This document shows, piece after piece, positions 12,296 to 20,447 of a stretch of DNA of 30,691 nt (positions within the stretch are counted from its first letter, which is position 1; every line of letters starts with the position of its first letter). The notes under the pieces are model-generated. The model saw nothing but the letters and a program-made list of their open reading frames with translations. It was not told the DNA's origin and made no database searches. Both the position numbers and the translations under genes were made by a program. The DNA comes from a virus. The DNA is taken from positions 1-30,691 of the IMG/VR virus record IMGVR_UViG_3300033145_000390. The stretch is one strand, 5' to 3'.

Positions 12296-12970
12296 GATTA
12301 TCCTCATAATGTGTTATAGGGCGGCAGGGCACGAATTACACTTCCGGTCTCCGCCTATCCATGCACATACGCGCACTTCGTATTAAGGCTCGTTCCGGCG
12401 ACGTCCGTCAATACCGCCCTTCGTTGAATAACCAGACACCTGACCATTTATTCATTCGTGCATCGGTTGCGCAGCTCCCATTGGCGGAGTCGTTCCGTTG
12501 TGCTTACGTACTACGACAGCACTATGTATGTTTCCATTACTCGTACATCGTGTTATTATGATTACTCGTGTTCGGTGGGTACATCTATACCATATATAAT
12601 AGCAAACACCGTGCCAACTCGAAAAACCACAACACCTGGTATAATCCACGGTGAGCTATACATCATGTGGTATAGATATACCAATGAGCACATGTCAAAT
12701 GTGGCAGCTTTCATGTCATTCATGCTGTTACGTCATGACATAGCTGCCATAATGGCAGGCCTAGAGGGGGATTTTTGGATTGGGCTATAGTTGACTGCTA
12801 ATTCGGTATATTCTACAAGATTTAGGCATGGAACTTTTATATTCCTGATGGTGCTGTTGGCTCTACCAACGAAGATAAATGTAAGGAAGATAATGCTTGT
12901 GCGGAATATACTACTCCCAGCCCCTCATTTTGAGAATTGCGAGATAACAAGGTTACAATCACGAAATCTA
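12296..12970. other. Divergent intergenic region, no gene supported
   Basis: About 675 bases between the leftward and rightward units. The part from 12310 to 12500 is visibly richer in G and C than the rest. It holds AGGGCGG (12318-12324) and its complement CCGCCCT (12414-12420), TGGTATAGATATACCA (12668-12683), hairpins at 12703-12758, and ATTTTTGG at about 12772. Open frames here lack ribosome binding sites and coding composition. It probably contains control sites and perhaps small RNAs. Confidence 0.6.
12703..12758. repeat. Two overlapping, mutually exclusive hairpins
   Basis: GGCAGCTTTCATGTCA (12703-12718) can pair with TGACATAGCTGCC (12736-12748, with a small bulge). The 3' part CTGCCAT of this arm can instead pair with ATGGCAG (12752-12758) in the perfect palindrome CTGCCATAATGGCAG (12744-12758). 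This is an attenuator-like layout. Confidence 0.5.
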
Positions 12971-12987
12971 TGACCAAATTTTGGTCA
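12971..12987. promoter_or_regulatory. Dispersed palindrome, copy 7, upstream of late promoter P3
   Basis: TGACCAAATTTTGGTCA with flanks AATCTA and AAGATC, 74 bases before the P3 -35 box. Confidence 0.8.
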
Positions 12988-13061
12988 AAGATCACGGATT
13001 GTGTGCAGATAAACCTGATCACATTTGTTCCCGAAAGTGCCACAACTACACAATTTTTATG

Positions 13062-13090
13062 TTGCATCTTGGGATCGTATCTATTATATT
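13062..13090 (+). promoter_or_regulatory. Promoter P3 (rightward, late operon)
   Basis: TTGCAT (13062-13067), 17 bases, TATATT (13085-13090). It shares TTGCATCTTGGG and TATTATATTA with P1. It is 30 bases upstream of the first late gene and is the only such promoter seen for the rightward unit. Confidence 0.75.
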
Positions 13091-13119
13091 ACATTAAATA
13101 CAGAATGGAGAACTCGCTA

Positions 13120-13368
13120 ATGGCTAAGGATAGTATAAGAGAGCAGCTAGCTGAACTTGCACATGATCAATGGTCTGGATGGATGGAGTATCTTTTCTCT
13201 AAGTCAACCTACAATAAGGATGGCACGGTTACTATTCCAAAGTGGGCAGTAGAAAGATGGGGCGCACAAATGGAATCGTCTTTTTCTGGCCTGACAGAGG
13301 AAGAAAGAGACAGTGACCGCGTAGAAGCCGATAAGTTCTTAAAAGTATTTGAGGCATTCGATGGCTAA
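13120..13368 (+). CDS. Small conserved phage protein (82 aa)
   Basis: ATG 13120 has GGAGAACTCGCTA before it; an in-frame ATG 15 bases earlier lacks one. The product starts MAKDSIREQLAELAHDQWSG and includes WMEYLF, TIPKWAVERWGAQM and TEEERDSDRVEADKFLKVFE. I recognise this pattern (QW..WM...PKWAVERW...L.EEE..SDR..ADK) from many phage genomes, where it is usually annotated as hypothetical. It overlaps the next gene by eight bases. Confidence 0.8.
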   Translation: MAKDSIREQLAELAHDQWSGWMEYLFSKSTYNKDGTVTIPKWAVERWGAQMESSFSGLTEEERDSDRVEADKFLKVFEAFDG

Positions 13369-13891
13369 GATTCCAGGAAATCCAGAGGATAGAAAATATA
13401 CTATCCAGCACCTTTGGCAGAAGCATCACGAGATTAAAAGACTCAAGCTTCTCGGCATGGGCAATATAGAAATAGCGAGAGCCCTCAATTGCACTCCGCA
13501 GAACATTTCAGATATATCAAATTCCCCTATTTTTCAGGCAGAGCTACAGATTCTAGCAACGGCTAGAGATTCGGCATCGGTAGATGTTGCGAGAGCAATA
13601 ATCTCGGAAGGCCCGAAGAGTCTCGAATTACTTTCACAAATTAGAGATAATAAAATAGATGGTGAGCATGCGCCGTTAGTACTTCGAGCTAAAGTTGCGG
13701 CTGACTTGCTTGATAGAAATCCGAGAACAGCAAAGGCTCGCAATATCTCAGGAAGCATTCTGCATGGGCATATAGTTCAAGGTGAGGTCTTAAGTAGAAT
13801 AAAACAGCGTGCGATAGCAGCTCGAGAGAGCGCAGTGAATGATGGAGCTGTCATTGTTGATGCAGAAATTGTACAAGAGGAGGTAGGATAA
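13361..13891 (+). CDS. Probable terminase small subunit (HTH protein)
   Basis: A 176-residue protein from ATG 13361. Residues about 33-55 (MGNIEIARALNCTPQNISDI) are a clear helix-turn-helix of the type found in small terminase subunits, which recognise phage DNA for packaging. The middle is helical (ASVDVARAIISEGPKSLELL) and the end is flexible (VNDGAVIVDAEIVQEEVG). It is first in the late operon but about 9 kb from the large subunit, so a transcriptional role is the main alternative. Confidence 0.65.
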   Translation: MAKIPGNPEDRKYTIQHLWQKHHEIKRLKLLGMGNIEIARALNCTPQNISDISNSPIFQAELQILATARDSASVDVARAIISEGPKSLELLSQIRDNKIDGEHAPLVLRAKVAADLLDRNPRTAKARNISGSILHGHIVQGEVLSRIKQRAIAARESAVNDGAVIVDAEIVQEEVG

Positions 13892-14367
13892 TGAAGAGTG
13901 GTGTTTTGCGAGATATGGCTGTAGTAACAATGGCTATGCTAGCTCTTGTGTTTATAGCTGCGTTTATTGGAGGCGCAGCTCGCGGCGAGGTCATAAACCT
14001 TGTCTCGTATGTCGATGCAGCAGCACCAAACACAGAGGTAGATAGTCTAACTGCTTCCAGCGGCGTTTCAGATGTAATATCCGTAACAGGAGCGAAAACT
14101 CTGTCTTGGGATGTTATAGCGTTCAACGTAGATACCAACGTGATCTTTAGGCTAGAAGCCGCTAAGATCAATGTTGAGTCCCACTTTATAAATGTAGACC
14201 CTAACGGAAATAACATAACTGTCACGACTGATGAGGCTACAGGTATATATGTAGAAATCGCAGATGGCTATAGATTCTTCCGTCTTAGAAAAGTCTCGGA
14301 GTCAGGAGGCGAGGACGTAGTCCTTCATAGCGTTGTCCGAGCTGGCTGGGGAGGAGCAATAGAATGA
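13891..14367 (+). CDS. Signal-anchored beta protein of the late block (158 aa)
   Basis: TAATG overlap with the previous gene and AGGAGGTAGGATA upstream. Residues 8-30 (DMAVVTMAMLALVFIAAFIG) form a signal anchor or signal peptide. The rest is beta-rich (NLVSYVDAAAPNTEVDSLTA, NNITVTTDEATGIYVEIADG). It would be exported or inserted in the inner membrane. Function unknown; it may be the shaft or base of the neighbouring fibre proteins. Confidence 0.7.
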   Translation: MKSGVLRDMAVVTMAMLALVFIAAFIGGAARGEVINLVSYVDAAAPNTEVDSLTASSGVSDVISVTGAKTLSWDVIAFNVDTNVIFRLEAAKINVESHFINVDPNGNNITVTTDEATGIYVEIADGYRFFRLRKVSESGGEDVVLHSVVRAGWGGAIE

Positions 14368-16055
14368 AACAGAAGGCGATTAATTTCCTAAGGCTTTTGC
14401 TTGGGTTCTTCTTTATCTGTACGATCGCGAGCGCGACAGGTAGGATATACTATTTTGATATTCGAAGCTCTGCAATCAAGTCTCTCGGAGATTTGAGCGA
14501 TGTGAGTAGTACGGCTATCTCGGGAAGCTATGGAATAGTAGTGAAGTACAACCATCTAACCGGTCTGTATGAGGCGTTGCAAGATAGCTTTGGCATAGCT
14601 GGCGGTGTCGATAGTTTAGTAGTTGATGAACTAACTATAGGTATGCTAAATGCAGATTCTATGACAGGTGGTATGGTAAGAGCTAATACGCTTGATGCTG
14701 CAACTATTATGGAAGCAGGCGTAGCGGACTGGGCAGATAGTACCGATATCACAGACGACGGAATAGGTAATGAAGACCTAGGCCCAAATATAGTTACTAC
14801 CACTGAGATTCGAGATGGCACGATAGCTGCAGTTGATATTGGCGACGCGGAGTTAGCGGCCTTAGCAGGTATAATGTCTGCTGCAGATAGACTCCCATAC
14901 TTTACAGGTTCTGGTACAGCTAATTTTACGTATCTATCTTCCTTTGCAAGAGGGATATTGGGAGACGATACTGACTCAGCCGTTAGAGCTACACTTGGCC
15001 TTGATGCTCTCGCGTTACTTGCTGCTGTTGACTCTTCAACTGTGACAGACGATGGTATAGGTAACGAGGATATCGGACCTAATACAGTCACGACGGTTGA
15101 GATTCGAGATCTAACTATTGCTAAAGGAGACCTTTCGGCAACTGCTGTAGATAGCTCTAAGGTTGCAGCGAAAGCTTTGTCTTTGGATGATATATCTACA
15201 TGGAACGCCTCTTATGGCTATGTTATAAAGTGGGATCCTGCAACTAGCGCGTGGTCGGCGCAGGTAGATAGTTTTGCTGTTATTGCCGGGGGAGCTTATA
15301 TTGACAGTACTAACATCACGAATGATAGTATTGGTGAAGAGGACTTAGGTCCAAATGTAGTTACGACTACAGCTATTAGAGATGGAACTATCGCGCTGGT
15401 CGATATAGCAGATGCAGCAACTGGGATAGATGATAATGATTTAGTTGAGGTAGACGGAGCAGACATCGCAGATGATGAGTATGCACGCTTTACATCAACC
15501 GGTCTAGAAAGTAGAACAGCAGCCGAAGTAGCGCAGGATATAGATGGAAGTATATCCAATGCGGGCTCTTTGGTTGAGACTGGAACAGTTGCTACTGGAA
15601 CATGGGCTAGCAATATCACACTGGGAATTGGTGAGAGTATACACCTTGCTCCGCCTAGTGGTCTTAGCGACGGAGAGTTTGTGGGTATGACTACTACTTT
15701 GGAGTCTGGTTATGATACTAGTGCGTTTGCTGATGTTGTCTATTTCGATGGTGGCACTACCGAGTTTTACCTAGCTGATCATGACACTGAGGCTGAAAGT
15801 GGGCCTGTTCCAATATATCTAGCGTTAGAGGCTAAGGGTGATGGTGTTTCGTGTATTGTTCTTATAGAAGGATGGATAAGAGAAGACGATTGGGACCTTG
15901 CAGCAGGTGCAACCGTGTATATAGGCAACACTGGAAATCCGACAACTACGGTTGGCGATATAGGATCTGGCGAATGGATACGAGCTATAGGCCACTCGTA
16001 CGATGCTGATACTATCTACTTCAATCCAGACGCTGTATGGGGGGAGGCGCCATAA
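14364..16055 (+). CDS. Large repeat-containing fibre-like protein with signal peptide (563 aa)
   Basis: Starts MKQKAINFLRLLLGFFFICT, a typical signal peptide, with GGGGAGGAGCAATAGA upstream. A repeat of about 36 residues occurs three times (roughly 125-161, 223-257, 314-350) with the pattern DSTxIT(D/N)DxIGxEDLGPNxVTTxxIRDxTIA. A second motif, GYxxKWDxxTxxWxAxxDSF, occurs at about 57-85 and 284-315. Such repeats are typical of phage fibre shafts and fibre-like adhesins. The C-terminal part (from about 420) is beta-rich with few repeats, perhaps a receptor-binding tip. An export signal on a fibre is unusual. Confidence 0.7.
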   Translation: MKQKAINFLRLLLGFFFICTIASATGRIYYFDIRSSAIKSLGDLSDVSSTAISGSYGIVVKYNHLTGLYEALQDSFGIAGGVDSLVVDELTIGMLNADSMTGGMVRANTLDAATIMEAGVADWADSTDITDDGIGNEDLGPNIVTTTEIRDGTIAAVDIGDAELAALAGIMSAADRLPYFTGSGTANFTYLSSFARGILGDDTDSAVRATLGLDALALLAAVDSSTVTDDGIGNEDIGPNTVTTVEIRDLTIAKGDLSATAVDSSKVAAKALSLDDISTWNASYGYVIKWDPATSAWSAQVDSFAVIAGGAYIDSTNITNDSIGEEDLGPNVVTTTAIRDGTIALVDIADAATGIDDNDLVEVDGADIADDEYARFTSTGLESRTAAEVAQDIDGSISNAGSLVETGTVATGTWASNITLGIGESIHLAPPSGLSDGEFVGMTTTLESGYDTSAFADVVYFDGGTTEFYLADHDTEAESGPVPIYLALEAKGDGVSCIVLIEGWIREDDWDLAAGATVYIGNTGNPTTTVGDIGSGEWIRAIGHSYDADTIYFNPDAVWGEAP

Positions 16056-17500
16056 TGACAAACTGGAAAGCTTGGCTCGCAGTTGGCGGTATTGTGTCTC
16101 TAGTTGCAGGCTGGGTTGCGTTACAGGGCGAGAGTCCTGCTCCTACAATCAGCCTTGCTAATATGACCTTTGCGCAGAAAGACTCTGTAGTAATTGCGGA
16201 GGTATCAGCCGCCAAGCCTGGCGAGGAGATCATATCTAATCGTCTGCCCAATCTTAAGACCTTCAAGGGGTATGAGCCTGGCAAGATGATTAATTATGTC
16301 TATACGGCTTCTCAACACTATTTAGACCCTGCTGATTCTGTATATAAGAGTATAGACCTAACTGTTCATAATGTGTCCGAAGACGTAAAAGATAACTCTG
16401 ATAGACTATTTGATAATTACGTTGACGCGGGTAATTATCGGTCTACTTGGTTTATTGATGAGCCTCATAATTACACGTTCTATGTAGATGATCACTATGT
16501 TAAGTATACCGCGCTGTTTGATACTACAGGAATTACTATTAGAACTGTATTACAAAATGGAGGCGTGAAACAAACTATTGTTTTACGAGATTCAGTGGCG
16601 GTCACAAGTTTATCCTGGCTTATTGAGACTAACGCTTTTATGGGTGAAGCGATTAAGGGTGCAATTACATTTACTGATGATGCAGAAGTAGACATCTTCT
16701 ATCTATCAACACCAACAGCATCTTACGGTATGTTTTCTTCTATTCCTGTAACTGTTATTATCTCTGGTGATACTCTTACATATAAACTGACTGTTCCTGA
16801 GAATGTAAAGTACCCAATCGAGGTTGATCCATCGACTAAAATAGTAGGGGATACAGCAGCAAATACTGGTCATCTCTATGATTCAAATGCAACATATTCA
16901 ACGGTGAGAGGTGATGTAGATGCAGCATCTGTAGAGCCCTATATATCAGTCCTTAATTTAATATCGGGTGGTCTCTATTATGTTGGAAGAGGCCCACTTT
17001 ATTTCGGTTCTCCAGGTATTGCCGAGGCAATTATAGATAGTGTTAAGATATGCATGGAAGATTCGGTAGAAACCATAGCTACCGATTACTATATACTACT
17101 TGTGGAAGGTACATTCTCTGGTGCTTTAGCAGGAACGCAATTCAACGATTTTACAGGTTGGAATGGTGGTGGCGCTACTCCTTATGCTGTAACGGTTTGG
17201 GCTGATTCTTTTAGCACAGCGGATTACGCTGTAAGTGACACTGTAAGAATTAAACTTAATGCTGATGGTTTAACCGGATTTAATAAAGCCGCCGCTAATA
17301 AATATATGTTAGTATCTAAAGGCGATAGAGATAGCACTGCGCCGTCAGATATTAGCTTTATCAGGTTTGCTAAACACAGTGTATATATGAAAATATGGTA
17401 CACTGCAGTTAGCAGTTGGGGATCAGTTTATGGCGTGGCGAACGTCACAAAGATGTGGGGAGTCACGGTAACTGGCGGTAAGCTATGGGGAGTAGACTAA
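16055..17500 (+). CDS. Membrane-anchored multi-domain beta protein (481 aa)
   Basis: ATG 16055 overlaps the previous TAA by one base with GGGGAGGCGCCATA before it. Residues 4-24 (WKAWLAVGGIVSLVAGWVAL) are a membrane anchor or signal. After a long beta-rich region comes LTYKLTVPENVKYPIEVDPST, like the end of DNRLRE-associated modules, then a second beta domain (SVLNLISGGLYYVGRGPLYF...). The C terminus ends with WGSVYGVANVTKMWGVTVTG, a repeated WG(V) pattern seen at the end of some phage tail proteins. Probably a virion surface or host-envelope protein. Confidence 0.65.
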   Translation: MTNWKAWLAVGGIVSLVAGWVALQGESPAPTISLANMTFAQKDSVVIAEVSAAKPGEEIISNRLPNLKTFKGYEPGKMINYVYTASQHYLDPADSVYKSIDLTVHNVSEDVKDNSDRLFDNYVDAGNYRSTWFIDEPHNYTFYVDDHYVKYTALFDTTGITIRTVLQNGGVKQTIVLRDSVAVTSLSWLIETNAFMGEAIKGAITFTDDAEVDIFYLSTPTASYGMFSSIPVTVIISGDTLTYKLTVPENVKYPIEVDPSTKIVGDTAANTGHLYDSNATYSTVRGDVDAASVEPYISVLNLISGGLYYVGRGPLYFGSPGIAEAIIDSVKICMEDSVETIATDYYILLVEGTFSGALAGTQFNDFTGWNGGGATPYAVTVWADSFSTADYAVSDTVRIKLNADGLTGFNKAAANKYMLVSKGDRDSTAPSDISFIRFAKHSVYMKIWYTAVSSWGSVYGVANVTKMWGVTVTGGKLWGVD

Positions 17501-17646
17501 TGATATGTAGACTAACACATTGTGGCAGCTTTGACACCTATACACTACACTACCTTACTAGAACATTGTTCTGGATGATTGTTGGGGTTTTAGTGGTGGT
17601 CGCCGTGGGCGCTGGTTGGTTCGCGCTGTGGCTCTTCCAACTATAA
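17500..17646 (+). CDS. Small single-pass membrane protein (48 aa)
   Basis: TAATG overlap with the previous gene. The product starts MICRLTHCGSFDTYTLHYLT and ends with a hydrophobic segment over residues 24-46 (FWMIVGVLVVVAVGAGWFAL) and WLFQL. It is a holin-sized membrane peptide; lysis is possible because a holin-like gene follows at 17839, but it is not shown. There is no strong ribosome binding site, so coupling is assumed. Confidence 0.6.
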   Translation: MICRLTHCGSFDTYTLHYLTRTLFWMIVGVLVVVAVGAGWFALWLFQL

Positions 17647-17662
17647 ATAATGGAGTGCTCTA

Positions 17663-17836
17663 ATGCCAAGTGTAAGGGCTGGAGAATCTAGAAAATCTTA
17701 TATAAGTCGCTGCATTCCTATAGTCATGAACGAGGAGTCTGGCAAGACTGCAAAACAAGCTGCGGGCAAATGCGCAGGCATGTACGATAACCATAAGAAG
17801 GGCAAGAGCATCACTAAGCACTTAAAAGGAGGTTGA
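17663..17836 (+). CDS. Small protein with the ES...FISRC-type phage motif (57 aa)
   Basis: ATG 17663 with TGGAGTGCTCTA upstream. The product is MPSVRAGESRKSYISRCIPI and so on, with conserved GES, S-R-C and later A-A-G-K-C-A-G-M-Y. I recognise a loose family in phages with E-S-x-x-x-F/Y-I-S-R-C followed by a second Cys about 25 residues on. The role is unknown; the two cysteines could bind metal or cross-link. Confidence 0.65.
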   Translation: MPSVRAGESRKSYISRCIPIVMNEESGKTAKQAAGKCAGMYDNHKKGKSITKHLKGG

Positions 17837-17838
17837 AG

Positions 17839-18111
17839 ATGGTTGAGTGGATTATAAGCACAGTAATGTCAGGCTGGGGAACTACGGTTCTGCTAGCCGT
17901 CATTAGTGCATTCGCTGGCAAGGGCTTTCTCAAGTACAAGAAGCTCACGAAAGAGATTCTAGACATCGGCGTGAAGTACAAAGCCATTACACATGAGAAG
18001 AGTCCGGGCGGCAAGGGCTGGACAGACAGTGAAAAGGACGCCTTTATTAAGGAAGTAGTTGAGGCGCTTCAAGCACTTGCCGTTGTAATCCCTTGGGGGA
18101 AGCGCATATGA
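17839..18111 (+). CDS. Holin-like protein (90 aa)
   Basis: ATG 17839 follows AAAAGGAGGTTGAAG. Residues 1-30 (MVEWIISTVMSGWGTTVLLA and on) include one membrane segment, followed by a charged C-terminal domain (KYKKLTKEILDIGVKYKAIT, WTDSEKDAFIKEVVEALQAL). This layout matches small phage holins with one N-terminal helix, or tape-like accessory membrane proteins. No endolysin is seen in the window, so the assignment is tentative. Confidence 0.5.
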   Translation: MVEWIISTVMSGWGTTVLLAVISAFAGKGFLKYKKLTKEILDIGVKYKAITHEKSPGGKGWTDSEKDAFIKEVVEALQALAVVIPWGKRI

Positions 18112-18353
18112 CTTCACCTAACAACAATCTATGGAAAGCCATTGGAGTGCTGGTTACGCTGTTAGCTATGACTGCAACGTTCGCCTTTGTCCAGTGGTCT
18201 ATGTCAGACGAGATAGCAGAGCTTCAGATGTCAGACGCTGTTACAGGGGAGCAGATGAAAGGCGTGAATCACGATGTAGCTAAGATACAGGATGAGTTGC
18301 AGGAAATAAAAGACATGCAGTATGAGATTCTGCTGCTATTGCGTGAACAATAA
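18108..18353 (+). CDS. Membrane protein with coiled coil, spanin/holin-like (81 aa)
   Basis: ATG 18108 overlaps the previous TGA by three bases with GGGGGAAGCGCAT before it. Residues 10-33 (LWKAIGVLVTLLAMTATFAF) are a membrane helix, then residues 36-81 form a coiled coil (EIAELQMSDAVTGEQMKGVN, IQDELQEIKDMQYEILLLLR). This looks like an inner-membrane spanin or a pair partner of the holin-like gene; neither is proven. Confidence 0.55.
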   Translation: MTSPNNNLWKAIGVLVTLLAMTATFAFVQWSMSDEIAELQMSDAVTGEQMKGVNHDVAKIQDELQEIKDMQYEILLLLREQ

Positions 18354-18357
18354 TCTA

Positions 18358-18374
18358 TGACCAAATTTTGGTCA
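18358..18374. promoter_or_regulatory. Dispersed palindrome, copy 8
   Basis: TGACCAAATTTTGGTCA starting five bases after the TAA of the previous gene, in a TAATCTA context, 14 bases before the next ATG. Confidence 0.8.
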
Positions 18375-18387
18375 GAGGTAACGATTA

Positions 18388-18750
18388 ATGGATTTAGCTG
18401 GAACATGGGATCTAATTATAGATCAAGGCACGACTTTTGAACGATATTTTCGCTGGGAAGACTCATCAGGCACAGCGAGGGATATTTCGAGCTATACCTT
18501 TCATATGAAGATTCGGAAGACTCACGATGATTCTGTTGTTATAGCTACAACCGAAGGTGGAAGCCCTACTATTGTAATCTCACAGCCTGGCGCAACTGGC
18601 GTTATCAAGGTGCTTATGACAGCGGCTAATACTGCTGCTCTCGACTTTGTCCGTGGAGTTTATGATATTGAGGCTATGTATAGTGGTGGTAATCCTCTTT
18701 ATCGTATAGTTCAAGGTAATGTAACTCTTCGTAAAGAGGTTACTTATTAA
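18388..18750 (+). CDS. Beta-sandwich phage structural protein (120 aa)
   Basis: Starts MDLAGTWDLIIDQGTTFERY, then FRWEDSSGTARDISSYTFHM and VYDIEAMYSGGNPLYRIVQG. The phrase D-Q-G-T/A-T-F followed by W-x-D-S-x-G and Y-x-x-x-M-x-I-R is common to a small beta-sandwich family in phage tail and fibre regions. It probably anchors or caps the large adhesin encoded next. Weak ribosome binding site (AGAGGTAACGATTA). Confidence 0.7.
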   Translation: MDLAGTWDLIIDQGTTFERYFRWEDSSGTARDISSYTFHMKIRKTHDDSVVIATTEGGSPTIVISQPGATGVIKVLMTAANTAALDFVRGVYDIEAMYSGGNPLYRIVQGNVTLRKEVTY

Positions 18751-18752
18751 TT

Positions 18753-20447
18753 ATGTACGATACTGATCTTATAAGAAATGTCTGGCAGGAAGAAGATGTC
18801 AATCGCACGATTGTGTTGCAGGATAGAACGCGGGACTTTCTAGGTAGAGGCGCAACAGCAGCTGCTACTAGAGTCACGGTGACTGATGGCTATACAGATA
18901 TGGGTACTATTGTAGTTACTCCTTTGTATGCCTTTTACTTCTTTGGGAAGATCCAAGATGATTTGGCTGTAGATCTCGAGGGGGTGTTGCTAGCTATAAC
19001 AGGCGATGCTACAGGTCAGGATACGACAGATGGCTCAGGAGATTTTGTAGTCTGGGCAATGTATGATGGAGATTATACACTTACGCCGTCAAAAGACGGG
19101 TATACCTTCACGCCTTCTGACGAGACTATCGATGGAGCCCAGATTGAAAAAGACTTTACAGGAACTAGAGTTGTCGTAAGTGGTAGTATATCTATTGATG
19201 GCGGCGGAGATTTGGAAGGCGCTACAGTTGCTATGACAGGCGAAAGCGATGATACTACAGATGCTAGTGGAGATTATTCCTTTGCTCCAGTTGTAGATGG
19301 AGAGAAGACCATAACTCCCACGAAGGTAGGCTACTCGTTTGCTCCCGAAACTTTGGATATTGAGGTATCTCGAGCAGACATAACTGGAAATGATTTTGTC
19401 GCTACAGCTACTGGCACCGTGTTTAATAATCGCAGAGTTATAACTATCGACAATGCTAAGGTTGATTCGGAGCTCACGGACTTCCCTGTTTATATAAAAG
19501 TCACGAATTTTGATAAAGCAAACCTCCGTGCTGATGGTCAGGATATTGTATTCTTTTTGAGTGATAACTCTACACAACTGCCCTTTGAGATTGAGAGATA
19601 TATAGACTCCGGTGGCACTGGCGTCTTGCATGGCTGGATTAAGGTGCCTACGGTTTCAGCGAGTGCCCCTACAGTCATTTATATGTACTACAATGCTCCT
19701 ACTTATACACAGCCCGCAGCTGATTCTACTTATGGCAGCGAGAACGTCTGGGATGCTAACTTTATAGGCGTCTGGCATATGTTAGATGATCCTGACAATG
19801 CTAGTATTCTTGATAGCACATCTGCAAGTTGGGATGGTACTAAAGGCGGAGCTGCCACGCCTGCTGAGACTACAAGTGGCAAAGTAGATAAGGCTCAGGC
19901 TTATAGCGCATCGAGTCCACATAAAATCACTACGCCGCATCACGCAGATTTGATGTCTGCCGCCAAGACCATTAGCTTCTGGCTTTATCTAGCTGGTACA
20001 GGTACCTATTCATTTATAAACAAAGGCTATGACGCAGGCTTTAATCTGCATAGAACAGGAGCTGGTAAGCTTACATTTAGATCAACAGATGACTTGTCAG
20101 CAGCTATTAGATTCGACGGCGATACTACACTAAATTCTGGGAGCTGGTATCGCTGCTGTGTAATATATGGAAGTGGGCCTACCTACGCACTTTATGTAAA
20201 TGAGAACGTTGAGGGTCTTTCAAGCGTGTCTGCCGGAAGTGGAGTGCTTGATATAACTGATGCTAATGATCTTATCTTTGGTTCTCGCGGAACTGACTTA
20301 TGGATGCTGGGAACGCTCGATGAGATTAGAATATCTGACAAGATTCGTGCCAAAGCCTGGTCGGATGCTGAGTATAGAAATCAGAACGATCCTGGAACTT
20401 TCTACTCCGTTGGCTCTGAAACTGGCGATACAAAGGTGGTGAGCTAA
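18753..20447 (+). CDS. Modular adhesin: repeat domains, DUF2341-like and LamG-like domain (564 aa)
   Basis: Residues 64-137 and 141-216 are two carboxypeptidase-regulatory-like repeats (TTDGSGDFVVW / TTDASGDYSFAP, with DGYTFTPSDETI / VGYSFAPETLDI). Residues about 228-320 match a DUF2341 domain (ITIDNAKVDSELTDFPVYIK, VIYMYYNAP). Residues about 335-555 are a concanavalin/LamG-like lectin domain (NFIGVWHMLDDP, GTLDEIRISDKIR). Such a set binds sugars or cell-surface polymers, so host attachment is likely. Start ATG 18753; no good Shine-Dalgarno, but one stop gap only. Confidence 0.75.
   Translation: MYDTDLIRNVWQEEDVNRTIVLQDRTRDFLGRGATAAATRVTVTDGYTDMGTIVVTPLYAFYFFGKIQDDLAVDLEGVLLAITGDATGQDTTDGSGDFVVWAMYDGDYTLTPSKDGYTFTPSDETIDGAQIEKDFTGTRVVVSGSISIDGGGDLEGATVAMTGESDDTTDASGDYSFAPVVDGEKTITPTKVGYSFAPETLDIEVSRADITGNDFVATATGTVFNNRRVITIDNAKVDSELTDFPVYIKVTNFDKANLRADGQDIVFFLSDNSTQLPFEIERYIDSGGTGVLHGWIKVPTVSASAPTVIYMYYNAPTYTQPAADSTYGSENVWDANFIGVWHMLDDPDNASILDSTSASWDGTKGGAATPAETTSGKVDKAQAYSASSPHKITTPHHADLMSAAKTISFWLYLAGTGTYSFINKGYDAGFNLHRTGAGKLTFRSTDDLSAAIRFDGDTTLNSGSWYRCCVIYGSGPTYALYVNENVEGLSSVSAGSGVLDITDANDLIFGSRGTDLWMLGTLDEIRISDKIRAKAWSDAEYRNQNDPGTFYSVGSETGDTKVVS

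Noticed and set aside
12458-12790. 110-aa plus-strand frame in the divergent region
   Set aside because: No ribosome binding site, Ser/Thr/Tyr/Arg-rich odd composition, and it crosses the hairpins and palindromes.
12700-17531. 12-base repeat TGTGGCAGCTTT at about 12700 and 17520
   Set aside because: Only two copies, one inside a gene; likely coincidence.
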